Below the pieces are notes generated by a model that worked only from the letters and a program-made list of their open reading frames with translations, was not told the origin of the DNA and ran no database searches. Shown here in pieces: positions 36,236-45,183 of a stretch of 64,000 nucleotides of DNA (positions are counted from its first letter, which is position 1; the number at the start of each line of letters is the position of its first letter). This DNA comes from Microbacterium mangrovi (GTDB taxonomy: Bacteria; Actinomycetota; Actinomycetes; Actinomycetales; Microbacteriaceae). A program made the position numbers and the translations under genes. The DNA is taken from contig NZ_JTDK01000010.1 of assembly GCF_000802305.1 (NCBI RefSeq), positions 124,001 to 188,000 on the forward strand, read 5' to 3'.

Positions 36236-38671
36236 TCAGTCCTCCCGCACCACGTCGGCCGCCGACTTGTCCGGGCGCAGCCCGCGCCAGCGCGCCTGCC
36301 GCAGCGTGCCGTTCGGCGACCACTCGGCGAACTCGACCTCGGCCACCACGCTCGGCTGCACCCAGATCGCGTCGGCCGCGTCGGCGGCCGGGGTGTCGGC
36401 GAAGGGATCAGTGTTCACCACGAGTGGAGCCAAGAGGTCCAGGAGCGACGCGAGCGCGCGCTCGCTGAGGCCGGACCCGACCCGTCCGCAGTAGTGGAGA
36501 CCTTCCGGCGTGGGCACTCCGACCAGGAGCGAGCCGATCATCGAGGCGCGGCCGCCCCTCCCCGGGCGCATGCCCCCGATGACGACTTCCTGCGTGCGCA
36601 CGTGCTTCACCTTCAGCCACGACGGACTGCGCACACCGGGCTGATACGACGAGGCCGGATCCTTCACGACGACCCCCTCCAAGCCCAGCCGGCCGCTGGT
36701 CTCGAGGGCGGCATCCACGTCGTCGAAAACGGGCGGGACGATGATCTGGGCCGGGAGGCGCGCCGACAGGTCTTCGAGCAGCCGGCGCCGTTCGCGCAGC
36801 GGGAGGACGGCATCGTGCTCGTCTCCGACCGGCAGCGCGTCGAACAGCACGTACTGCACGGGAGTGCGCGGAACCTCCCGTGCGATCTCGTCCGGGGAGC
36901 GCAGATTCATGCGCTGCTGCAACCGGGTGAAGCTCGGCCGGCCGGATGCGTCCATCGCCACGACCTCGCCGTCCAGGACGAGCGGCCGCGGACCCAGGTC
37001 CACGTCACGGACGATGTCCGGATAGCGGGCAGTGGCATCCGCACCGCTTCGTGCATAGAGGCGGAGGCGCTCGCCGTCCCAGACCCCCAGGGCGCGCATG
37101 CCGTCCCACTTGATCTCGGTCCACGCGCCCCACCGCTGGGCTGCTGCCCGCGCGATGCCGGGGGTGGCCGAGACGGAGAGCATCGCCCGCGGCACCGCGA
37201 GCGAGAGCGTCTCGTGGTCGCGCGGCGGCCGCCGATCGGCCTGCTCGGTCGGCGTCGGCGTCGCGGCATCCGGCTGGGGGAGTCCGGCCGCATCGGTCTT
37301 CATCCGGTGCAGCAGCCACGTCGACTTCTCGCCGTCGCCGTCGGTTCGGATCAGCGCCAGCCGCGCGCGACCGAGCGGGCCGCCCGGTCGTCCTTCAGCG
37401 GTGAGGATGATCTCGTCCTCCCGCCACTTCTCGAGGTCGTAGCGCCCGTCGTCCCAGATCGTGACGGTGCCGGCGCCGTACTCGCCGCGCGGGATGGTGC
37501 CTTCGAACGACCCGTACTCCAGGGGATGGTCCTCGGTCTGGACCGCGAGATTGTTGCGGCCCGGGGTCGGGGGGACGCCGCGCGGGACGGCCCAGCTCGC
37601 GAAGACTCCGTCGTGCTCGAGGCGGAAGTCCCAGTGCAGCCGCGTCGCGTGATGCTCCTGGATGACGAACCGCGGCCGCTCGCCGGCCGGCGTCGCGTGG
37701 GCGAGCGGGTTCTCCGGCACCGGCTCCGGGGTCCTGTTCGCGTCGCGCTTCGCGATGTACGCCGACAGGGGGCCGGTGGTCCCGCCGCGCGCACCCGCGC
37801 GGAATCCGATCGCCGCCATCGGGTCGCCCAGCTCGTCGGCGCGCAGCAGCACGTCGCCGATCACCAGGTGCCGCAGTCCCGGGTCGTCCAGCTCGTCCCA
37901 CGTCCGCGGGGCCGCGACGAACGGTCGCTCGCGTCCGCGGAGGGAATAGGGCGCGATCGTGGTCTTCTTGCCGTTGTTCTGACTCCAGTCGACGAGCACC
38001 TTGCCGTCGCGCAGCGCCTTGGACATGCTGCTCACCACCAGCTCGGGATGGTCCGACTCGAGCGCGCGCGCCAGTTCTTTGGCGACCTGCGACACCTGCT
38101 CGCTCGTCAGCGCGCCCTCGAGCGCCGCGTACAGGTGGAGGCCCTTGCTCCCGCTCGTCACCGGGTACGGCTCCAGGCCCATGTCGGTGAGGATGCGGCG
38201 CGCCCACCGCGCCACCGCGGCGCATTCGACCAGCCCGGCCCCCGGCCCCGGATCGAGGTCGAGCACCAGCCGGTCCGGCGGCGCCGGCATCCCGTCGTCG
38301 CCGAATCGCCACTGCGGCACATGCAGTTCCAGAGCCGCCGTCTGCGCCAGGTACACGAGCGCGGCCGTGTCGTCGGCGAGCGGGTAGTCCTTCGCCCCGC
38401 CGGAGTGCTGGATGGGCATCCGGCGCAGCCAGCCGGGCGCGCCGGCCTCGAGGTCCTTCGCGAAGAAAGGGGTGGACTGCACGCCTTCCGGCCAGCGTTT
38501 CCGAGTGATCGGGCGGCCGGTGACGTGCGGGATCATCAGCGGCGCGATCCGGGAGAAATAGTCGATCACCTCCGCCTTCGTGGTGCCGGTCTCGGGGTAG
38601 AGCACCTTGTCGAGATTGGTCAGCCGCAGGCGGCGACCCGCGACGCGGACCAGCTGCTCGTCGTCTGCCAT
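36236..38671 (-). CDS. ligD: Multifunctional NHEJ DNA ligase LigD
   Basis: 811 codons from ATG 38671, with CAGGAT 6 nt upstream (leaderless). Domain order is polymerase-phosphoesterase-ligase, as in mycobacteria. The polymerase domain (~1-290) has LVLDLDPGPG. The 3'-phosphoesterase (~335-490) has QEHHATRLHWDFRLEHDG. The ligase (~510-811) has the nucleotidyl lysine K521 in EIKWDGMRA, then VLDGEVVAMD and EGVVVKDP. It fills in, cleans and seals double-strand breaks together with Ku, whose gene starts 58 bases away on the other strand. Confidence 0.97.
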   Translation of the reverse strand: MADDEQLVRVAGRRLRLTNLDKVLYPETGTTKAEVIDYFSRIAPLMIPHVTGRPITRKRWPEGVQSTPFFAKDLEAGAPGWLRRMPIQHSGGAKDYPLADDTAALVYLAQTAALELHVPQWRFGDDGMPAPPDRLVLDLDPGPGAGLVECAAVARWARRILTDMGLEPYPVTSGSKGLHLYAALEGALTSEQVSQVAKELARALESDHPELVVSSMSKALRDGKVLVDWSQNNGKKTTIAPYSLRGRERPFVAAPRTWDELDDPGLRHLVIGDVLLRADELGDPMAAIGFRAGARGGTTGPLSAYIAKRDANRTPEPVPENPLAHATPAGERPRFVIQEHHATRLHWDFRLEHDGVFASWAVPRGVPPTPGRNNLAVQTEDHPLEYGSFEGTIPRGEYGAGTVTIWDDGRYDLEKWREDEIILTAEGRPGGPLGRARLALIRTDGDGEKSTWLLHRMKTDAAGLPQPDAATPTPTEQADRRPPRDHETLSLAVPRAMLSVSATPGIARAAAQRWGAWTEIKWDGMRALGVWDGERLRLYARSGADATARYPDIVRDVDLGPRPLVLDGEVVAMDASGRPSFTRLQQRMNLRSPDEIAREVPRTPVQYVLFDALPVGDEHDAVLPLRERRRLLEDLSARLPAQIIVPPVFDDVDAALETSGRLGLEGVVVKDPASSYQPGVRSPSWLKVKHVRTQEVVIGGMRPGRGGRASMIGSLLVGVPTPEGLHYCGRVGSGLSERALASLLDLLAPLVVNTDPFADTPAADAADAIWVQPSVVAEVEFAEWSPNGTLRQARWRGLRPDKSAADVVRED

Positions 38672-38677
38672 GTGCCC

Positions 38678-38683
38678 ATCCTG
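38678..38683 (-). promoter_or_regulatory. -10 hexamer of ligD (leaderless)
   Basis: Minus-strand CAGGAT ends 6 nt before the ligD ATG at 38671. It lies inside the 58-base ligD-ku divergent spacer. Confidence 0.4.
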
Positions 38684-38729
38684 CCGCGAGACGGCCCCAT
38701 CCGGCGCCGGGACGGTGTGTACTGGGTTC

Positions 38730-39554
38730 ATGAGAGCCATCTGGAAAGGCGCGCTGACCTTCGGTCTGGTCAACGTCCCGGTGAAGGTGTACTCCGCGGT
38801 GGAGGACCATGACGTGTCCCTGCACCAGGTGCACGGAGTCGACGGCGGACGCATCCGGTACCAGCGCATCTGCGAGATCGACGGAGAAGTCGTGCCGTAC
38901 GCCGACATCGACCGGGCCTACACCGACGGTGAACAGACCGTCGTGCTCACCAAGACCGATTTCGCCGCCCTTCCCGCGGAGCGAAGCCGGGAGATCGACG
39001 TCGTCGAGTTCGTGCCGAACGACCAGCTCGATCCGCTGCTCTTCGACAGCGCGTACTACCTCGAACCCGACTCGGCGTCTCCGAAGGCCTACGTGCTGCT
39101 GCGTCAGACGCTCGAGCGTACCGATCGCACCGCCATCGTGCGCTTCTCGCTGCGGCAGAAGACCCGCCTGGCCGCGCTCCGCGTCCGCGGCGACGTGCTC
39201 GTGCTGCAGACGCTGCGATGGTCCGACGAGGTTCGCGAGGTCGCGTTCCCCTCGTTGGACGAGCCGGTGCGGATCTCCTCACAGGAACTGGACCTGTCGG
39301 CATCCCTCGTGGAGAGCTACGCGTCCGACTTCGACCCCACCGAGTACACGGACGACTATCAACGAGAGCTTCGGGTGCTGATCGACGCGAAGATCGCCGA
39401 GGGCGACACGCTCGATCCGTCGGCCACGTTCGCCGCGTCCGCAGAACCCGAAACGGGCGGGGAGGTCATCGACCTCATGGCCGCGCTGCGCGCGAGCGTC
39501 GAGCGGTCCCGGGCCGCGAAGGGCACCGGGGACGACGAGGCTCAGGCGGGCTGA
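38730..39554 (+). CDS. ku: Ku DNA end-binding protein
   Basis: 274 codons from ATG 38730. It begins RAIWKGALTFGLVNVPVKVY, the hallmark of bacterial Ku, and contains GEVVPYADIDRAY and ELRVLIDAKIAEGD. The C-terminus is short (ERSRAAKGTGDDEAQAG) and lacks the Lys-rich extension seen in mycobacterial Ku. It homodimerises on DNA ends and recruits LigD, encoded divergently. The 3' end overlaps the convergent dedA-type gene by 13 bases. Confidence 0.97.
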   Translation: MRAIWKGALTFGLVNVPVKVYSAVEDHDVSLHQVHGVDGGRIRYQRICEIDGEVVPYADIDRAYTDGEQTVVLTKTDFAALPAERSREIDVVEFVPNDQLDPLLFDSAYYLEPDSASPKAYVLLRQTLERTDRTAIVRFSLRQKTRLAALRVRGDVLVLQTLRWSDEVREVAFPSLDEPVRISSQELDLSASLVESYASDFDPTEYTDDYQRELRVLIDAKIAEGDTLDPSATFAASAEPETGGEVIDLMAALRASVERSRAAKGTGDDEAQAG

Positions 39555-40276
39555 TCTCCGGAGGCCTCCAGGCCCGCGGCATCCGCGGCATCCTGGGGGG
39601 CCTCCGCCTGCGCCTGCGCCTCGTGCTTGCGAGCCTTGGCGCGCTCGCGGAAGTAGTGGGCGAGCGTCACCCCGACGCTCACGACGACGACGCCCACCAG
39701 GATCACGTCGATGTACTTGGTCACGAAGTCCGCGACGACGGGAATGAAACCGATCACGTAGCCGAGCATCACGATACCGAAGCACCAGATCACGGCGCCG
39801 ATCGCGTTGTACAGCGTGTACCGGCGCCGCGGCATCTTGCCGACGCCGGCGACGACCGGCGCGAAGGTCCGCACGACGGGGACGAACCGGGCCAGGATGA
39901 CGGTCAGGCCGCCGTAGCGTGCGAAGAACGCGTTCGTGCGGTCGACGTTCTTGCGGCTGAAGAGCCCGGACTCGCGCCGCTCGAAGACCGCGGGGCCGGC
40001 CTTGTTGCCGATGTAATAGCCCATCTCGCCGCCCGCGAAAGCGGCGACGGCGATCAGCAGCGCGACCACCCAGACGTTCAGCCCGAAGATGTTCTTGGTG
40101 TTCGTGAGGAGCCCGGCGATGACCAGGAGGGTGTCGCCGGGGAGGATGAAGCCCACGAGGAGCCCGGTCTCCGCGAAGACGATGCCGAGCACCACGAGGA
40201 GCGCCCAGGGGCCGGCCCCGGAGATGATGTTCTCCGGGCTGAGCCAGGGGATCAATGAGGCAGCGTGCACAGGCAT
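39542..40276 (-). CDS. DedA family membrane protein
   Basis: 244 codons from ATG 40276; an in-frame ATG at 40312 is possible. Features: FAETGLLVGFILPGDTLL, the DedA loop GGEMGYYIGNKAGP, FARFVPVVRTFAPVVAG-type sequence (seen as ARFVPVVRTFAPVVAGVG) and four to five membrane helices. The C-terminal tail is Ala/Gln-rich. DedA proteins include lipid scramblases and flippases important for envelope homeostasis. It lies 43 bases downstream of tRNA-Leu on the same strand and may be read through from it. Confidence 0.9.
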   Translation of the reverse strand: MPVHAASLIPWLSPENIISGAGPWALLVVLGIVFAETGLLVGFILPGDTLLVIAGLLTNTKNIFGLNVWVVALLIAVAAFAGGEMGYYIGNKAGPAVFERRESGLFSRKNVDRTNAFFARYGGLTVILARFVPVVRTFAPVVAGVGKMPRRRYTLYNAIGAVIWCFGIVMLGYVIGFIPVVADFVTKYIDVILVGVVVVSVGVTLAHYFRERAKARKHEAQAQAEAPQDAADAAGLEASGDQPA

Positions 40277-40318
40277 TCCGTCGTGAGTGTTGGAGTGGTG
40301 AAGAATCACCGGCATTCG

Positions 40319-40400
40319 TGCGGAAGGTGGGACTTGAACCCACACGCCCGAGGGCACAGGAACCTAAATCCTGCGTGTCTGCCGATTTCACCACTCCCGC
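40319..40400 (-). tRNA. tRNA-Leu (TAG)
   Basis: On the minus strand GCGGGAG pairs with CTTCCGC (one G-T pair) with discriminator A. The anticodon loop TTTAGGT gives anticodon TAG (complement at 40364-40366), reading CUA. There is a long type II variable arm as required for leucine. CCA is not encoded. Confidence 0.95.
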
Positions 40401-40550
40401 GGAGATCCCAGTCTAGCCAGGAGCCGGCTGTGCGTGGTCCGTGTGCTCGCGGCATCTTCCCGGCATTCGTGGGGCGTCCCTCGGGCATGTTCAGGCGATT
40501 CGCGGAATGCGGCGGCGGTACTGTGAACCGGCTCAGAGGAAGGATGTCGC

Positions 40551-41852
40551 ATGCGCGAACTGCTGAACCTGCAGATCATCGGGGGCGTGGTGCCGTGGGC
40601 GCTCACCATCACGTCGCTCGCGATGCTGATCGCGCTGCTCGTCCGCAAGCCCACCAAGGGGTGGGTGATCGGCTCCGCGGTCGCGATCGTGGTCGGGGTG
40701 GGGGTCGCCGTGGGCATCTACATCTGGGCGAACACGACGCTCGTCTTCGAGATCCCGCTCCCGGACGCCGTGCTCGGCTGGACCGCCGCCGCATTCGCCG
40801 GCATCGGTCTCGCGATCGTCTGCATCTGGCGCGGACGATGGTGGCAGCGCGTCATCGCCGTCGGAGCGATCGGCGCGTTCGCCCTCACCGGGGTGGTGCA
40901 GGTGAACGCCGTGTTCGGCATCGACCCGACCGTCGCGGATCTGCTCGGCGTCACGGTGAGCAACCCGGTCGCGCTGCCGCACGGGCACAAGGCCACCACG
41001 CCCGCAGCCGGGACGGCGCTGTATCTGCGGTGGCACGCCCCGAGCGGGATGCCGGCCGAGGGGCGCAGCGGCACCGTCTCGATCCCGGGGACCGTCTCGC
41101 ACTTCCACGCCCGGCTGGCCGGGCTCTACCTGCCGCCGGCCGCTCTGGTGCCGAACGCGCCGGCGCTGCCGCTCATGATCATGATGATGGGCTACCCGGG
41201 CGTGCCCAGCATCCGCCCCACCGCCGACGTCGTGGCCAGACTCGCCGCCGCCCATCACGGGCTCGCGCCGATCGTGATCGTCGCCGACCAGGTCGGGACG
41301 GACGGCGACCCGGGCTGCACGAACGGAGCGCGCGGCAACGCCGAGCAGTACGTCACCACCGACGTCCTCGACTGGGCCCGCAAGCACCTGAACATCATCC
41401 AGAGTCCCCGCTACTGGACGATCGCCGGATACTCCAACGGCGCCACCTGCGCGGTGAAGATCGGCGCGCAGTACCCGAAGGAGTTCCGCAGCGTGCTCGC
41501 GGTGTCGCCCGAGCTGTACATCGGGACGCATTACTCGCGCACGATGATCCGCCACGTCTTCCGCGGCAATCTCGCCGCCTGGCAGGCGGCCAAGCCCGCG
41601 GTGATCCTGGCGAAGAACGCGCACGTGCACCACTTCTACCGTGGCGAGTACACGATCATCACGACGGGCGCCCTGGACACCCACTACGGCGTCCAGTCCC
41701 ATGAGCTCGCGGCGGCGGCGCGGCGGGCGGGGATGTTCGTCTCACTGCGGGTGCTGCCCGGGGTGACCCACATCGGGGCGAACGTCGTCGACGGGCTGTC
41801 CACGGGCATCGGGCTTCTCTACGCCAGGTGGGGGCTCGCGCCGGCGGTCTGA
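40551..41852 (+). CDS. Membrane-anchored alpha/beta-hydrolase esterase
   Basis: 433 codons from ATG 40551, with GAGGAAGGA upstream. The first ~130 residues form four membrane helices. The rest is an extracytoplasmic alpha/beta-hydrolase domain. The nucleophile is S295 in the elbow IAGYSNGATC, and a C-terminal GVTHIGANV supplies the likely His. Two cysteines flank the active region. The fold resembles the esterase-D/antigen-85 group of secreted acyltransferases and esterases. The lipid substrate is unknown. It stands alone between tRNA-Leu and the Tad operon. Confidence 0.85.
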   Translation: MRELLNLQIIGGVVPWALTITSLAMLIALLVRKPTKGWVIGSAVAIVVGVGVAVGIYIWANTTLVFEIPLPDAVLGWTAAAFAGIGLAIVCIWRGRWWQRVIAVGAIGAFALTGVVQVNAVFGIDPTVADLLGVTVSNPVALPHGHKATTPAAGTALYLRWHAPSGMPAEGRSGTVSIPGTVSHFHARLAGLYLPPAALVPNAPALPLMIMMMGYPGVPSIRPTADVVARLAAAHHGLAPIVIVADQVGTDGDPGCTNGARGNAEQYVTTDVLDWARKHLNIIQSPRYWTIAGYSNGATCAVKIGAQYPKEFRSVLAVSPELYIGTHYSRTMIRHVFRGNLAAWQAAKPAVILAKNAHVHHFYRGEYTIITTGALDTHYGVQSHELAAAARRAGMFVSLRVLPGVTHIGANVVDGLSTGIGLLYARWGLAPAV

Positions 41853-41904
41853 GCAGCACCGCCGGGACCCCGGGCGCGTCGGTGAACGGGGTTGCGTGCG
41901 GGCC

Positions 41905-41913
41905 TGTGGATAA
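41905..41913 (-). promoter_or_regulatory. Perfect DnaA box upstream of tadA
   Basis: TGTGGATAA (TTATCCACA on the minus strand) lies 40 bases before the tadA start. It overlaps TAACTT, which could be a -10 hexamer, so DnaA binding could block transcription. Confidence 0.5.
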
Positions 41914-41917
41914 CTTT

Positions 41918-41945
41918 CGAGGCAGCCTCGCGGAAATTGCGAGGA
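41918..41945 (+). promoter_or_regulatory. Two mutually exclusive hairpins over the tadA ribosome site
   Basis: Hairpin A pairs CGAGG (41918-41922) with CCTCG (41926-41930). Hairpin B pairs CCTCGC (41926-41931) with GCGAGG (41939-41944). They share the CCTCG segment and cannot coexist. B buries the ribosome site GAGGA (41941-41945), and A would free it. This is the minimal layout of a translational switch. It requires the transcript to start upstream of 41918, which is not established. Confidence 0.35.
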
Positions 41946-41952
41946 TGTCCGG

Positions 41953-43146
41953 GTGCTCCTTCCGTCCAGTTCCACCGCGGCCCGTGCCCAGGGGACCGAC
42001 GACGGTGCCGCCGCGCCGTCGAACCTCGTGGCCGCCCGGGTACGGGAAGAGCTGCGCAGCCAGCAGATCGATCCCTCCCGCGACCCCGATCGCGCGCAGA
42101 CGCTGACGCGGGTCGAAGTCCGCCGGTACAACGACACCGCCCTCGCGCGCGGTGAGCGCCCCATCGACGACGAAGACGGGTGCGTGCGGGAGGTGCTGGC
42201 GGCGGTTGCCGGCTACGGCCCGCTGCAGCCGTACCTCGACGATCCCTCGGTCGAGGAGATCTGGATCAACGCGCCCGACCGGGTCTTCCTGGCGCGCGGC
42301 GGGGTGTCGCAGCAGCTTCCCCTGCACCTGCAGGACGGACAGGTGCGCGATCTCGTGGAGCGGATGCTGCACGCCACGGGGCGGCGCGTGGACCTGTCGC
42401 AGCCGTTCGTGGATGCATCCCTGCCGGATGGTTCTCGTCTGCACGTGGTGATCCCGGACGTGACGCGGCGGCACTGGTCGGTGAACATCCGCAAGTTCCT
42501 GTCGGCGTACCGCGACCTCGAGGGCCTCGTCGCGGCCGGCTCCCTCACGTCGCAGGCGGCCGAGGCGCTTCGCGTCGAGATGTCGCGCGGCAGCAGCGTG
42601 CTCGTCTCGGGGGCGACCCACGCGGGCAAGACGACGATGCTCGGAGCGCTCATCGCCGCCTGTCCGCCCGAGCACCGGATCATCACCGTGGAGGAGACCT
42701 TCGAGCTCGCCGTCGCCGCACCCGACATCGTCGCGATGCAGGGCCGCCAGCCGAGCCTCGAAGGCACCGGCGAGATCACGCTGCGCCGCCTCGTCAAAGA
42801 AGCCCTGCGGATGCGACCCGACCGTCTCATCGTCGGCGAGGTGCGGGATGCCGAGGCCCTCGATCTGCTCCTGGCGCTCAACACCGGCGTGCCCGGTGCC
42901 GCGACGATCCACGCGAACTCGGCACGAGAGGCCCTGCGCAAGCTGGGGGCCCTTCCGCTGCTGGCGGGTCGGAACATCGATGCCGCCTTCGTCACGGCGG
43001 CCATCGCCTCGTCGGTCCAGCTCGTCGTGCACTGCGCACAGGATTCGCAGGGTCGAAGGCGCGTCACCGAGATCGTCGCTCCGACCGGCACCGTGACGGA
43101 CGGCGCCGTCGACGTCCGCACGGTCTACACGGGGGCGACATCGTGA
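41953..43146 (+). CDS. tadA: Tad/type II-IV secretion ATPase (TadA/CpaF)
   Basis: 397 codons from GTG 41953, with GAGGA 7 nt upstream. The N-terminal CpaF domain (VEEIWINAPDRVF) precedes the ATPase core, with Walker A SGATHAGKTTML, Walker B-like DRLIVGEVRDAEALD and His-box GAATIHANSAREAL. It powers pilus assembly from the cytoplasmic face. It is the first gene of a seven-gene run (tadA-tadB-tadC-pilin-like-tadE-tadE-tadG) with overlaps throughout. Confidence 0.95.
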   Translation: MLLPSSSTAARAQGTDDGAAAPSNLVAARVREELRSQQIDPSRDPDRAQTLTRVEVRRYNDTALARGERPIDDEDGCVREVLAAVAGYGPLQPYLDDPSVEEIWINAPDRVFLARGGVSQQLPLHLQDGQVRDLVERMLHATGRRVDLSQPFVDASLPDGSRLHVVIPDVTRRHWSVNIRKFLSAYRDLEGLVAAGSLTSQAAEALRVEMSRGSSVLVSGATHAGKTTMLGALIAACPPEHRIITVEETFELAVAAPDIVAMQGRQPSLEGTGEITLRRLVKEALRMRPDRLIVGEVRDAEALDLLLALNTGVPGAATIHANSAREALRKLGALPLLAGRNIDAAFVTAAIASSVQLVVHCAQDSQGRRRVTEIVAPTGTVTDGAVDVRTVYTGATS

Positions 43147-44003
43147 TCGTCGTCCTGGGCACGATGCTGGCGGCCGGCATCCTGCTTGTCGCGGCGCCCG
43201 CCCTGTGGCCGCGCGGAGCCGCACGGCCGGCGCCGGCCGATCGGACCGGAGCGGTCCGCCGACTGCTCGACGGCGCCGGGTTCGCGGCCGTGTCGACCCG
43301 GACGCCCGTGCTCCTGGCCCTCGGGTTCGCCGTCGCCGGCGCCTGCGCGACGTGGCTGGTGATGGGCGTGCCGGTCCTCGTGCTGATCGCCGGGGTGGCC
43401 GCCGCAGGTGCTCCGTTCGTGTGGCTGAACGCCCGCGCGAAGCGCTTGCGCCGCGCACGTCGTGCGCTGTGGCCGGACATCTGCGACCTGCTCATCGCGT
43501 CCGTCCGCGCCGGCATGGGTCTGCCGGATGCCGTCTCGTCCCTCGCCGGGTCGGCGCCGACGGCCCTGCGCGGGCCGTTCGACGCGTTCGCCCGCGACGT
43601 GGCGGCCTCCGGGCACTTCGACTCGGCGGCCGCGCGACTGAAGACCCGGCTGGCCGATCCGGTGGCCGACCGGATCATCGAGACGCTGCGCATGGCGCGC
43701 CAGGTGGGCGGCACGGAGCTCGTTCCAGTCCTGCGATCCCTCGCCTCATCCGTCCGCGCGGAGGCGGCGCTGCGCGCAGAGGTGGACTCGCGTCAGTCGT
43801 GGATCCGCGGAGCCGCGGTCCTCGGCGTAATCGCACCGTGGGTGATCGTGGCCCTCCTGGCACTGAGGCCGGAGGGCGTGAACGCGTACAGCAGCCCGGC
43901 CGGGGTCGCCCTCATCCTCGGCGGCGCGGTCGTGTCGGTGATCGCCTACCGGATCATGATCCGCATCGGACGCCTTCCGGAGCCGCGGCGGTGGTTCGCA
44001 TGA
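43143..44003 (+). CDS. tadB: Tad inner-membrane platform protein TadB-like
   Basis: 286 codons from GTG 43143, overlapping tadA by 4 bases. A type II secretion F (GspF) domain is seen as PDICDLLIASVRAGMGLPDA and METL-like MARQVGGTELVPVLRSLA strings. Four to five hydrophobic helices are present at both ends. With TadC it forms the platform that the ATPase drives. Confidence 0.9.
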   Translation: MIVVLGTMLAAGILLVAAPALWPRGAARPAPADRTGAVRRLLDGAGFAAVSTRTPVLLALGFAVAGACATWLVMGVPVLVLIAGVAAAGAPFVWLNARAKRLRRARRALWPDICDLLIASVRAGMGLPDAVSSLAGSAPTALRGPFDAFARDVAASGHFDSAAARLKTRLADPVADRIIETLRMARQVGGTELVPVLRSLASSVRAEAALRAEVDSRQSWIRGAAVLGVIAPWVIVALLALRPEGVNAYSSPAGVALILGGAVVSVIAYRIMIRIGRLPEPRRWFA

Positions 44004-44932
44004 CGGGACGATGGACGACCGACGCAGCGCTGGCCGTGCTGCTGGGCGGGGCCTTCGGGGTCGGTGTGTGCCTGGTGCTGGTCTGCCTGCCGAGGTGGGG
44101 CGCACCGTCGCTGAGCCGGCGCATCGCACCGTACATCAGGGACGTCTCCGATCCGCTCGGCCTCACCGCCCTGACACCGTTGCACTCGTTCGGCATCCGC
44201 GATCTGCGGCTGCGGACGGCGGAGCGCGCCGCATCCCTCCTGGGCGGGTCTGCCGTGATCGAACGCCGTCTCCGACAGTCCCGACGGTCCGGCGACGTCA
44301 TCGCCTTCCGGGGTCGTCAGCTCATCTGGATGCTGTCCGGGCTCGGGGCGGGCGCCGCCCTGGCGGTGCTGGCCGTGATCGGCGGGCGCGGCGGCGGCAT
44401 CGCGGCCGTCCTCCCGCTCGTCGCCGCAGCGCTCGCCGTGGTCGTGTGCGACGCGGAACTCACCGCCGCCGCCCGGCGGCGATGCGCCCGGATCGAAGAC
44501 GAACTGCCGACCATGCTCGACTTCCTCGCGATGTGCCTGTCGGCGGGGGAGGGCATCCTCGACTCGCTTCGCCGTGTCGCCCGCCTCGGATCCGGCGAGC
44601 TCACCGCGGAGCTGCGCGACGTGGTGCTCGCCGTCGGCACCGGCGCCGGCCTCGGCGACGCGCTCACCCGGATGAGCGCGGACCTCCAGCTGCCGGCGCT
44701 GTCGCGCTCCATCGATCACATCGTCGCCGCGATCGACCGCGGCGCCCCGCTCGCGCAGGTATTGCAGGCCCAGGCGGCCGATGCGCGCGAAGAGGCCAAA
44801 CGCGGTCTCATCGAGCGAGCCGGCCGGAAGGAGATCTACATGCTGATCCCGCTGGTGTTCCTCATCCTGCCGCTGTCGGTGCTGTTCGCGATCTTCCCGG
44901 GGGTGTTCCTGCTGCGCCTCGGGATCGGGTGA
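44000..44932 (+). CDS. tadC: Tad inner-membrane platform protein TadC-like
   Basis: 310 codons from ATG 44000, overlapping tadB. The GspF domain is LPTMLDFLAMCLSAGEGILD, followed by EEAKRGLIERAGRKEIYML and a final membrane helix (FLILPLSVLFAIFPGVFLL). It is the TadB partner. Confidence 0.9.
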   Translation: MTGRWTTDAALAVLLGGAFGVGVCLVLVCLPRWGAPSLSRRIAPYIRDVSDPLGLTALTPLHSFGIRDLRLRTAERAASLLGGSAVIERRLRQSRRSGDVIAFRGRQLIWMLSGLGAGAALAVLAVIGGRGGGIAAVLPLVAAALAVVVCDAELTAAARRRCARIEDELPTMLDFLAMCLSAGEGILDSLRRVARLGSGELTAELRDVVLAVGTGAGLGDALTRMSADLQLPALSRSIDHIVAAIDRGAPLAQVLQAQAADAREEAKRGLIERAGRKEIYMLIPLVFLILPLSVLFAIFPGVFLLRLGIG

Positions 44933-44982
44933 GGCGACAGGGTCCCGGGGGTCGGCTGACGCAAGAGATGAAGGAGAGAAGA

Positions 44983-45183
44983 ATGAAGAAGAAGGCACGT
45001 GCCATCCTGAAGGGCTTCGCATCGCGGTGGGATGCCGCGGCGAACGACGACCGCGGAGACGTCCCCGGCTGGGTGCTCATCACGCTGATGACCGCCGGTC
45101 TGGTCGTCGCCGTCTGGGCGCTCGCCGGTCCGGCGCTCGCGGATCTTTTCAATCAGGCGATCGCGCGCGTCTCCGGGCTGTGA
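44983..45183 (+). CDS. Small pilin-like membrane protein of the Tad operon
   Basis: 66 codons from ATG 44983, with AAGGAG 6 nt upstream (ATG 44968 is upstream of that site and rejected). A basic start leads through DDRGDVPGW to one hydrophobic helix (VLITLMTAGLVVAVWALAGP) and a short tail. The position and size suit the major Flp pilin. However, the Glu five residues after the putative cleavage Gly, standard in Flp pilins, is absent, so processing is uncertain. Confidence 0.78.
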   Translation: MKKKARAILKGFASRWDAAANDDRGDVPGWVLITLMTAGLVVAVWALAGPALADLFNQAIARVSGL

